From Microcebus murinus (taxonomy: Eukaryota > Chordata > Mammalia > Primates > Cheirogaleidae): a stretch of DNA of 64,000 bases. The notes beneath the pieces are model-generated. The model had not been told where the DNA came from and did not search any database. It saw only the letters and a list, made by a program, of their open reading frames with translations. Of the stretch, positions 57,801 to 64,000 are shown one piece after another (the stretch's first letter is position 1; each line of letters opens with the position of its first letter). The translations under genes were made by a program, and so were the position numbers. The stretch covers positions 14,806,501-14,870,500 of the forward strand of contig NC_134119.1 in NCBI RefSeq assembly GCF_040939455.1. The letters are read 5' to 3'.

Positions 57801-60800
57801 CCTGAGAGGAGAACCTAATAATGTGCATTAGAAAATGCACTAATTTTGTGAATTGATTTTGGCTTCTATGTTAAATAGGGCAGAGGTCTCTACGCTTAAT
57901 AGTTAAACTTTGACCAGTGTCTGTCTCTTGGTGTCCTAAATTTTCCATCTGACTTTTATTAGAAAAATCAAAGTTTAGATTGGTCCAAAGGGAGGAGTCA
58001 GTCTCAATTTGGGGTCTTATCTGTAAAAGGAGGATAATTATGCCTTTTTGCCATGAAGGCAGAGGGTTAGACTAGACAATCTTTCAAAGTCCCTTCCTAT
58101 TCTAGGAACCAACTCCTGCCTCCCTTACAAGTCAGAAAACGCACTGCATTTGTGGAAAGAGACAAGCTGGGCTGCATAGAGATTGAATGCTGCAAGCTCC
58201 GGTTGCCTAGCAACTGCTAATAGGGATGGGAAACTCGACTCCCCTTCCCCAGGGGCCTGAATCCAACTTCTCAAAAGTTGCAGGGTGCTGGTGCTGCATT
58301 CTCTGACAACTCCCTACCAGCTGACATTTACACTCACACCATGTGCACAGGGTCTGAAGCCCACATATCCTTTCCTTGAACATAATGCCAGCCTCTGGCA
58401 TCACTAAGAGAAGGTACAGTAGCAGGTGGGCAGGTACCCTCACTAAGGCACAAATGCAAAGTGTATCCAGCAGTAACAATATGAGGCCTCTCTGTAGGAT
58501 GGCGAGAACATAGAGAATGGTCTCCTCTTACCTGTAGCTTGGAAGGTTTCCCAGTAAAGCCCCTATCTTGGTCTATACTGTGTGACTTTGCCCACCTTGT
58601 TTCAGTGTTAAAAAGTGAATTCGCCTCAGGAATGAACAAATCTTGAGTAGGAACACCCTGTTTCCACATATTCTGAGTTACCTTGCTAGATATCCAGATT
58701 GGCAATTAGACTTCCTTCATTTAGCTGATTGCATTACTGGAATAAAATAGCCAAGGGATACACGGAAAATAAAGGGGTGGATTCTATGAATAAAGAAATA
58801 TCTATGTGTCCCTATTCGGTATCTGAGTAAGTTGTTGATATGTGCTGTTGGGTGTTGGAGTCTTGTGCTTTTCCCAGGGACATGGTTTTATGGTGTGTGT
58901 GTATCATTAGAGCCCAGGGGCCGTTTAGAAATGCCCAGAAGAGTTCACTGGCCCTGACTATCCATAGGCTATCACATCTATGGACACCTGGCATGTGGGT
59001 AGAGAGACACATGTTAGTCTACACTGTAGAGCCAGCCCTGGGCCCAGAGCTATGAACATACTTAGCCTCCAAAGCCAGTGCAAACACGCCAGCTGCCTCA
59101 GGAGCAGCCGCGGATGTCCCAGAATGCCTCAGAGTGCAGTTGCCGTACAAATCTGTGGTTGCCTGGAAGGGAAGATATTGAGTAATGAGTGAATAAGTCA
59201 CACTATTTTGAACCTCCAAACAATGTGGAGCAGGGGATTATATATTTCTTTTATTTAAACTATGCCTTATTCTGAAGAAGACTAAAATGAGGTCAAGGAC
59301 AAACTTAGCATCCATATACCTGTTTCTTTTGCCATAAATTTCATCTGAGCTTCCTAGTAGCCCATGTAAAAAGGACATGTAATCAGTTATAATTGCAATG
59401 GCCACTAGATAAGGCAATTGTTCAAAGAAGCATATCTGTGGTTATTCCAGAGACTAGCGAGACCTTTATTTCCTGGCTCCTGAAAGGAAACACTGAGGCG
59501 GAAAGTGCTAAGTCAATATCTCCATCATGGTTTTATTGCATTGGGACTGGCTCTTGGAAAGGAAATGTATCAGCATGTTCTTTCCCTTTATGAAGGAGAG
59601 AGTGGTATTCCCAAGGAGGAAAGAACAAACATATTCAGCTAAAGTCTACCTAGCAGGACAGGCTATTAAAAAGAAATATTTCTCTACATCTAAAATCCAT
59701 GGAGAGATGCTGAAATATGTTGAGTCAACACAACCCAATATGTGGATATCACCTCCACCACTCTCAACAGGGAGACTGACAAACTGAGTTTTAAAGGACT
59801 TCCACAAAGAGAAAAAAATCTCATTTTCTATGTTTGTGAGAGCCAGGGTTTCCATTAAAATCATGTATGGACCACAGGAATTCTTCCTCTTCCTCTGACT
59901 ATAGGATCCTCAAGAGAGCCTATTATTTTAAAGAATGAAGTATCAGGGAGGTTTAAAGGGCATCTATTGAGCAAAATTATAATATTCAGAGGAAACTCAA
60001 GGTCCTTCTCCAGCCCAAATAGAGAGCATAGATAAGGGTTGAGGACAAAGTTGCACCATTAGCAGTCTATTAGGGTAGGGAAGAGCACTTCTAGGGGTGA
60101 GAGTGAAGCAATACAAACAGAACAGGACTGAGACCTCCCTCACCTGTCCCTGTCTGCTCCACTCTTCTCCCTTTCCACTCATACAGCTTGTAGGATAAGA
60201 GGGGCCAAAGTTCCCTTCTGTTTGGGAAGAGCTGGCATAGTGCATGCTCCCCAAGACCAAGGAGGAACCCAGGAGGGCTCACAGGAGGGTCACTTCTAGG
60301 TAAAGGGCTTCTCCTGGCTCATGCTGGGGCCTGGCCATCTTGCCAAGGTGGGGGCCCAGACGGGAATGTGGGGTTGAAATACTGGATGGTGATTATGGTT
60401 TTCCTCTGAGCACCTGTCCTCCTCTCTTGAGAAGCCCCAGTTGAGGTGGCTGGCCAGTTAGGGTGTAATGCACGCATGGCTATTGAACCATGCATGCATG
60501 GCTATTGAACCATTCCTGGTTTGGAGGTCTGAGGAAAGGCTGACATGTGAGCAAAGGAACCAGAGAGAAGAAAAGATCCGAAAAGGTTCATTCTGCTCTA
60601 CAGATGACATATTTCTAGGGAGATTGGAAAATTCACTATTATACCTAGTTGCTGAAGAAGGTTTTTTTTTCCTTGCTCAGAAAAGAATAAATAACCTAAA
60701 TTTATGATTCTTTTTGTTTTTTAAACCATGGAAAATATGATGAAAATCACCACTCTTTTCCTGAGAAAATACACATGTACCCCAATTGAAGGGGTTTACG

Positions 60801-61459
60801 GACCCAGAAGAATCAATTCATCCGTGCTGTTTTTTTAATTACTATCATCCATGGATGGGTTCTTGGCTTCCTGGTTTGTCAGTGAGGAAGGAGTTAGTTA
60901 TAATGACAATGAATTAGTTATTCCTGTTGAGTGACACGCTGGGGCAACTTACTGATAAACCAGAGTTCATCATTATTTGTAAGCCAAGACAATAAACAAG
61001 AAAACCTGCAGAAAGTGGGCTGCAAAGCAGTCATCCCTGTTCCTGCTTCCAGCTTGCAAACGGCAGGCCTGCACTGGGTGAGAAAGCATGACGGGGCGCG
61101 GAGAAAAGGGCTCTTCCCCCAGGCCCTGCGCTAACTCTCTGCGGGAAGCGAGTGGCCGAGTGGCTGGTAAGGTCTCCGCGTCCCACCGGGCCCCAGAGGG
61201 GCGGGGGCCACAGGGAAACAGGGCGGGAGGCGGCCGCACTCACCACGCCGGCCTCGGGGTTCCTTTTCCTCCCATTGCTGAAGGTGGAGGCCAGGGTGGA
61301 GGAGCAGCTCTCGTCGTACAGGGCTGTCCTGCCATCGTTGATGGCCGAGTTGATGGAGATGGTCCACATGCTCGAGGCGTAGCCGTCGCAGTTGCAGTCG
61401 TCGTAGCTGCCGCCGTCCCCCGACGCCCACACGTAGATGCTGCCTTTGCCGCCGCGGCC
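39363..61459 (-). CDS. PCSK2: PCSK2 (proprotein convertase 2), exons 9-12, 5' partial
   Basis: PC2 is a calcium-dependent subtilisin-family (S8B, kexin-type) serine protease of neuroendocrine secretory granules. It cuts prohormones such as proinsulin, proglucagon, POMC and proenkephalin after paired basic residues, and it needs the chaperone 7B2 (SCG5). Four exons join in frame on the minus strand: 61459-61244, 59162-59062, 48767-48540 and 39849-39363. They give 343 residues. With 295 residues before them as in human (638 in all), Asp310 (oxyanion position) and Ser384 (catalytic) fall exactly where expected. The window thus holds the end of the catalytic domain, the P domain and the C-terminal tail. 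The signal peptide, propeptide and catalytic Asp167/His208 lie right of the window. No disabling change is seen. Confidence 0.97.
41637..41872. mobile_element. hAT-Charlie-like non-autonomous element
   Basis: CAGTGCTGACCACTAGAACT, GATGGAAATGTTCTATACCT, GCCACTGGCCACATGTGGCT and TGCATGTGGCTAGTTGCTTC follow a common mammalian element with internal TTTTAATTAATT runs. I am not sure of its family name. Confidence 0.72.
44870..45000 (+). mobile_element. L2 LINE 3' fragment
   Basis: GTGTCTACTAAGGGCCTGGC, ACTGTTCTAGGCACCAAGAA, TACACTAGCGAACATGCC, CCTTGTGGAGGGCTCCCAGG. Confidence 0.75.
45230..45431 (+). repeat. MIR SINE
   Basis: TTCAAGTCCTGGTCTGCCCT, CATCTCAGCTTCCTTACCAC and CGAGGATTAAATACAGTGTA give the MIR layout. 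Its 3' end grades into the 35-bp tandem repeat, and further MIR-like tail sequence lies at 45650-45740. Confidence 0.8.
45432..45571. repeat. 35-bp tandem repeat, four identical copies
   Basis: Units start at 45432, 45467, 45502 and 45537. All four are identical. The unit includes CCAGGCACATAGTGGGTGCT, the 3' end of a MIR, so a MIR tail has been amplified recently. Confidence 0.97.
46108..46366. repeat. Degenerate 17-18-bp minisatellite, about 14 copies
   Basis: Aligning by eye gives a unit near GGGAGGACGCTCACCCAC, repeated with 17-20-base spacing and many substitutions. The good copies are GGGAGGACAGTCACCCAC (around 46210-46240) and similar. No reading frame is preserved. Confidence 0.8.
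47300..47705 (+). mobile_element. L1 3' fragment, M class
   Basis: CTAATGCCAAGTAAAAGAAA, CATACCACGTGATTCTACTT, GGGGGATGGGAGAATCTATC, GGTGTATACATTTATGGAAA resemble the 3' end of old L1. Confidence 0.65.
47945..48295 (+). mobile_element. L1 3' fragment, M class
   Basis: CACACTGGAACACTCTTCAG, TGTATGATTCTACTTATATT, TTACTGATCTGGGTGCTGGT and TTTGTACACTTAAAAATAAT follow the M-class L1 3'UTR. Confidence 0.82.
48540..48767 (-). CDS. PCSK2: PCSK2 exon 11, end of catalytic domain and start of P domain
   Basis: This 228-nt exon completes an Asn codon, encodes 75 residues ([10 protein letters not shown] to GGSVQDP) and ends two bases into a Glu codon. The acceptor is TGTATCCAG and the donor is CCTGA|GTAAGT, a strong site. 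LTWRDMQ and [12 protein letters not shown] are hallmark strings of kexin-type convertases near the junction between the catalytic and P (Homo B) domains. The P domain is required for folding and for calcium and pH optima. Confidence 0.97.
48985..49640 (+). mobile_element. L1 3' fragment (ORF2 end and 3'UTR)
   Basis: ACACTAGAATGGCTAAAATG, CCCAGAAATTCCATTCCTAG, TGTATGATTCCATTTGTTTG and TTGTTGATCTGGGTGCTGGC in L1 order. Longest L1 remnant here, M class. Confidence 0.9.
50570..50680 (+). mobile_element. L2 LINE 3' fragment
   Basis: CTACTGAGTGTCTACCACAT, TTAGGCACTGTGCTGATTTT, CAGAGCCTAGGGGGACAGAT. Confidence 0.7.
50758..50930. mobile_element. MER5A element
   Basis: GGTTCTCACTGTGGTCCTCA at one end, CCTAAATCAGCATCTTGGAG inside, GATGTTTGAGAACCTTGGTC at the other. 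Confidence 0.82.
50940..51245. mobile_element. MER5-like hAT element, interrupted
   Basis: AGTGGTTCTCAACCTTCCCT starts it and TGTTTTTAACAAGCACTCCA with TTGAGCCACTCTGGTCC ends it. About 100 bases of unrelated sequence lie between the halves. Confidence 0.6.
51960..52245 (+). repeat. MIR SINE
   Basis: GGAACCCAGGCACCCCTAGG, TTTAAATCCAACCGTGGGAA, ATCTGAGCTCCAGCCTTCAC, AGCACAGTGCTGGGTGCTCA. Confidence 0.82.
52490..53062 (-). mobile_element. MLT1-type MaLR LTR carrying later insertions
   Basis: TTCTGGAAGTCAGAAATCTG, CAGCTTCTAGAGGTTGCCCA, CTTCAAAGCCAGCAGGGTGG, AATTCAGGATAGGAAAATCT, GTTTGGGGGATTGGGATGTG and CATTGTTCTGTCTACCATAC give an antisense LTR. A GT microsatellite (52861-52883) and a mariner-type element (52888-52969) lie inside it. 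Confidence 0.85.
52888..52969. mobile_element. 82-bp mariner-type miniature inverted-repeat element
   Basis: Two 29-bp terminal inverted repeats (52888-52916 and 52941-52969) match at all but a few positions and are flanked by TA on both sides. The outer end reads AGAGGGC / GCCCTCG. It has a 24-bp middle and no coding capacity. Confidence 0.88.
54291..54846. repeat. Polypurine 24-bp tandem repeat
   Basis: About 27 units near ACCAGACTGGATGAGGAAG plus AGGAG, with 24-, 18- and 15-bp variants (all multiples of three) and a few 19-bp ones. The + strand is nearly all A and G outside the CCAGACTGG core. This keeps long frames open (acidic eight-residue repeats), but there is no evidence of a gene. 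Confidence 0.93.
55015..55345 (+). mobile_element. MaLR-like LTR remnant
   Basis: ATTTTCCAGACTCCCTTGCA, GTCATGTGAGAATTCTGGCT, AACATGATGGCTGGAGTTCC and CCAAGCCAGCCCTGGGTTCC resemble the middle of MLT1-type LTRs. Low similarity, tentative. Confidence 0.55.
55695..56285 (+). mobile_element. L1 3' fragment (ORF2 end and 3'UTR)
   Basis: GGGAAATTCAAATTAAAACT, TGTGGAGCAACTGTAACTCT, ACTCATAATAGCCCCAAAGT and TTCTTGATTTGGGTGCTGGT in L1 order. Confidence 0.9.
57090..57300 (+). mobile_element. ERVL/LTR16-like LTR 3' end
   Basis: CCCTCACTTCCTCTCCCTGC, TTAATAAATCACTTGCACCA, AAAATCTCATCTTTAGGGTC, TGCTCCCAACCTCAGGCAG. Same end layout as 33340-33440. Confidence 0.55.
59062..59162 (-). CDS. PCSK2: PCSK2 exon 10, catalytic serine
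   Basis: This 101-nt exon encodes 33 residues plus two bases of an Asn codon. The acceptor is CTTCCCTTCCAG and the donor is GCTAA|GTATGT. The [11 protein letters not shown] block holds the nucleophile Ser384 (59114-59112), the signature of the S8 family active site. Just before it, GNCT is an N-glycosylation sequon at Asn375. The exon continues in frame from exon 9 (GTG|GCA) and into exon 11 (AA|C). Confidence 0.97.
59163..61243 (-). other. PCSK2: PCSK2 intron 9
   Basis: GT-AG intron of 2.1 kb. No interspersed repeat is recognised. It contains a short tandem duplication at 60474-60513 and becomes CpG-rich towards exon 9. Confidence 0.95.
60474..60513. repeat. Tandem duplication, 22-bp period
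   Basis: GCATGGCTATTGAACCAT occurs at 60474-60491 and 60496-60513 with GCAT between. Confidence 0.95.
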
Positions 61460-61570
61460 CTGGGGGAGCGGAGGAGACGCTGCGGCCACCTCCACGGCCA
61501 CCTCCAGGCCACGCGAGGGGTGCGGGTGTCCGGGTGCGGGTCGCGGTGCAGGGAAGGCCCCAGCCAGGGA
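61080..61570. other. PCSK2: CpG-dense patch over PCSK2 exon 9
   Basis: By eye, CpG is far denser here than in flanking introns (GGGGCGCGGAG, GCGAGTGGCCGAG, GGCGGCCGCACTC, CGCCGCGGCCC, CCACGCGAGGGG). It covers exon 9 and both of its splice flanks. It could be an intragenic CpG island or just high GC in an exon. Confidence 0.6.
61244..61459 (-). CDS. PCSK2: PCSK2 exon 9, catalytic domain with oxyanion Asp310
   Basis: This 216-nt exon (phase 0 on both sides) encodes 72 residues from [17 protein letters not shown] to RKRNPEAGV. The acceptor (minus strand) is CTCCCCCAG and the donor is GTG|GTGAGTG. The WASGDGG motif carries Asp at position 310 (61417-61415), where other convertases have Asn in the oxyanion hole. 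This Asp is specific to PC2 and is linked to its dependence on 7B2. The DDCNCDGY and [11 protein letters not shown] stretches are typical of kexin-type catalytic domains. The exon sits inside a CpG-dense patch (about 61080-61570). Confidence 0.97.
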
Positions 61571-64000
61571 GCGGCCTCAGCAGCTGGACGTGATGACTAG
61601 ATTCGCTTTTTAATTAGGTTGGAGCCTTCTAGGGGGTGGAGGTGGGGGACCGTGGCTAACTTTCCTTGAGGAAGGATGGATATAAAAAGTCACCTGAATT
61701 TATAGTTTAAACTGGGGACAATGAGTTAAGAAAAGCAGGAAGAATCTCTGTAAAATTTACAAATGAACTGCTTTAAAATAAAGCTATCTGGTAGTACCTG
61801 CTCACCGTGAAAAAGACAAAGTACATGGAAAGGAAAATGAAAAAAAACCTCTCCAGAGGTAATGGTTATTATCTCATTCCTATGAATCCTTACATATTAG
61901 ACACTTCAGTGAAAATGTAAGCATCTGGCTATGTATTCTTAGCTATATAAGATATGCAAAATATTGATAGTAGATATATACCTTTTATTTTAAATAGTTA
62001 TGTATCATATATACATTTACATATAAATATGTACATACATATAAATATGATATGTTGATATTGTAAATATAAAATCTACACTTACCCCTAAAATATAAAA
62101 TCCTTACATATATGTGTTTATATATATTTTTTCTTTTTTATCCAATTGGATCACACTAGAATCCTTCCACACACAATATTATATGATATTTTACTTGTGC
62201 AAGGGAACACCAAATGTAGAAGAAAGTCTAATATGATCAAGTAAAATGTACAGCAAATAAAACTTTATGCATGGTAGTTACTACCATGTGCTAATTAGTT
62301 TAAACAGCAAGCTTTGTCATAAATACCTACAGTTAGCATAATGCTTCTGTTCAACCCATGTTCTTGGTGGGGTTTTTTTGAAATCTTTTCTTTTTTCTTT
62401 CCCTATCTTCTATGAGTTTTCTCCTCTTTAACTCAACAGCCCAGGATTGGGTCATTCCTTTCTCACTTCCTCCTTTCTTACCCCTAGGCATTGAGGCTTG
62501 GGGTTGCTTTGGGTTCCCCTGTGGGCTGTGTGGGCCCAGAGGAAGGCAGCCGGCAGCATGGGAGGCCGGGGTGATGTGGGGGTGGGCCACAGGTGTGCAA
62601 CTTCCACCCACTTCACAGCCTGGCCCGGGGTGACTTGGTGACCCTCTAGAGCAAGAAGACAGATAGGAGATATTGGCAGAGAAAGTCTGTCCCTGCATGG
62701 CCACCAGGCGTCCACAGTCCCAACTCAGTGGCTTAAGCGTGGAGATGCCAGAAGGAAGAGAGATGCCTGGATTTCCTCCAAGGTCTCTCTTTCTGCCTCC
62801 TGACACTCCTGAGAAGTGACATTTTCAATTGCTTCTAACCAGACTGGGAGTTAATTAGCCTGTGATTGATTGAATCGATAAGTCAACAAATATTTATTCA
62901 ACCACTAGCTGGGAACTGTCCTTAGCATCTTGGTAAATCTATACTGGAAAACTCCACCAAAACGAGGAACTGCTTTCAAAAACCAGGAGAGAGAGAGAAA
63001 AACAGATCATTCCTGCAGCTCGTGCAGAGGATCACACTCTTCACCAGACTCAGATTTGGGCTCAGTGTCAAGAAATGGCACCTTCTGATGTGGATCGGGA
63101 TGAATGGGTGAGGCTGACCCTCTGCAGAACTTTCCCCTGAACTAGTCCACATGCGGGCTGCTAGTGAGAGGAAGCAAGCTGCTAAAAGGAAATCAATGCT
63201 AAAGTGCTCTCGCCTTGGTGTGGGAAGTATGATAGATCGATTGCAACCCTAATGTTTCATGATTCCTGTATCCATGCTTTTTGCAAAGTGACTTTGCAGC
63301 CCCACACATCAAGAGGAGGAGTCTGTTTCTTGCCCTAGAATCCAAGCTGGCTTTGTATCTTGTTTTGGTCAACAGAAGGTAGTGGAAACTGATTCTGTGT
63401 CAGGACTAAGCATAGGTCTCAAGAAGTCCTATGTACTGTGCTCTCTCTCAGAACTCTTTTGCACCATGACAATAAACCTGGGTTAGCCTGCTGGCTGATG
63501 AGATATGTACTCTAGTTGAATTCATTGCTTCCGCTGCCAGCTGCCAGACACAGGAGGGAGGCCATTCTAGACCAGCCAGTCTTTAGCTCACCCTCCAGCT
63601 GCCCACAGAAGCATGAATGAGGCCCCTGAGATTAGCCCAGGCTGGTCCAGATCAGCAAAACAACCCATATGACCTGTAGACCCATGAGCAACATTAAATA
63701 GTGGTTATTTTAAGCCACTGGGTTTTGGGGCTATTTGTTATGCAGCCAGCTCACTGATACTCAAAGCAACTGTCAGTCTGTTTCTGAACAGTAAACAGCA
63801 AATGTTAGTTTTGTATTGGATTGTCAGACTTGCCCTCAAGAATACTTTGTTTTCTAGGGATATTAAACTTCATTTTCCTAAGCCAGATAGAACACATGAA
63901 GCAGTAATAACTATATTCTTGCTTTCAATAATTGGCTTTTAGCATCAAACCATCCCTCGCTTCTGGTGAAAATGGGCCAGTGATGGGAAAACCCTATTTT
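61460..64000 (-). other. PCSK2: PCSK2 intron 8 (3' part)
   Basis: AT-rich from 61600 to 62350, then unique moderate-GC sequence, then an MLT1-like LTR. Exon 8 is not in the window. Confidence 0.85.
63235..63765 (+). mobile_element. MLT1-type MaLR LTR
   Basis: CCAAGCTGGCTTTGTATCTT, TGACAATAAACCTGGGTTAG, TTATTTTAAGCCACTGGGTT and TTGTTATGCAGCCAGCTCAC follow the MLT1 3' half. Confidence 0.75.

Larger units (their letters stand above)
48768..59061 (-). other. PCSK2: PCSK2 intron 10
   Basis: GT-AG intron of 10.3 kb, AT-rich. It holds old L1 pieces, MER5-type elements, MIRs (about 51960-52245), an MLT1 LTR with a nested mariner element, a polypurine 24-bp repeat, an LTR remnant near 55010 and an ERVL-type LTR end near 57240. 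The stretches 53100-54280 and 57300-58800 show nothing recognisable. Confidence 0.95.

Noticed and set aside
61031..61501. 156-codon minus-strand frame taken as one exon
   Set aside because: Only 61459-61244 is coding. The frame runs on into introns on both sides past clear AG and GT sites.

Overview
This is a eukaryotic nuclear window, clearly a primate. Both genes are split into short exons with GT-AG introns of 1.7-10.3 kb, and the introns are full of Alu, L1, L2, MIR, MaLR LTR and DNA-transposon fossils. The Alu copies are of the strepsirrhine kind. The one at 30102-30426 has an insertion in its middle that I associate with Malagasy lemur Alus. Two L1 3' tails (about 26130-26245 on + and 35840-35963 on -) also look strepsirrhine rather than human. 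My best reading is a lemur, in the region orthologous to human chromosome 20p12.1. The species is an inference from repeats and not proven.

Two convergent protein genes fill the window. BFSP1 (filensin, the lens fibre beaded-filament protein) runs on the + strand from left of the window to about 30.0 kb. Its last six coding exons, equivalent to human exons 3-8, lie at 9542-9637, 12552-12644, 15966-16073, 24939-25159, 27058-27143 and 28890-29839. All junctions keep frame, and an ATTAAA signal follows at 29983-29988. PCSK2 (proprotein convertase 2, PC2) runs on the - strand. Its last four coding exons, equivalent to human exons 9-12, lie at 61459-61244, 59162-59062, 48767-48540 and 39849-39363, followed by a long AT-rich 3' untranslated stretch. 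The first two exons of BFSP1 and the first eight of PCSK2 are outside the window.

Layout: 1-9541 BFSP1 intron 2; 9542-29839 BFSP1 exons and introns 3-7; 29840 to about 30008 BFSP1 3'UTR; about 30009-36830 intergenic DNA with repeats; about 36830-39362 probable PCSK2 3'UTR; 39363-61459 PCSK2 exons and introns 9-11; 61460-64000 PCSK2 intron 8. The two genes have unrelated jobs, one in lens cytoskeleton and one in secretory granules. They are neighbours only, sharing a tail-to-tail intergenic zone.

I found no new multi-gene system. The most interesting things are small: a perfect 22-bp-arm hairpin in BFSP1 intron 2, an 82-bp mariner-type miniature element inside an older LTR, four identical 35-bp tandem copies, a degenerate 17-18-bp minisatellite, a 550-bp polypurine 24-bp repeat, two CpG-dense patches (one over PCSK2 exon 9), and an unassigned 164-codon open frame near the left edge. 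The protein-level functional residues of both genes are intact.
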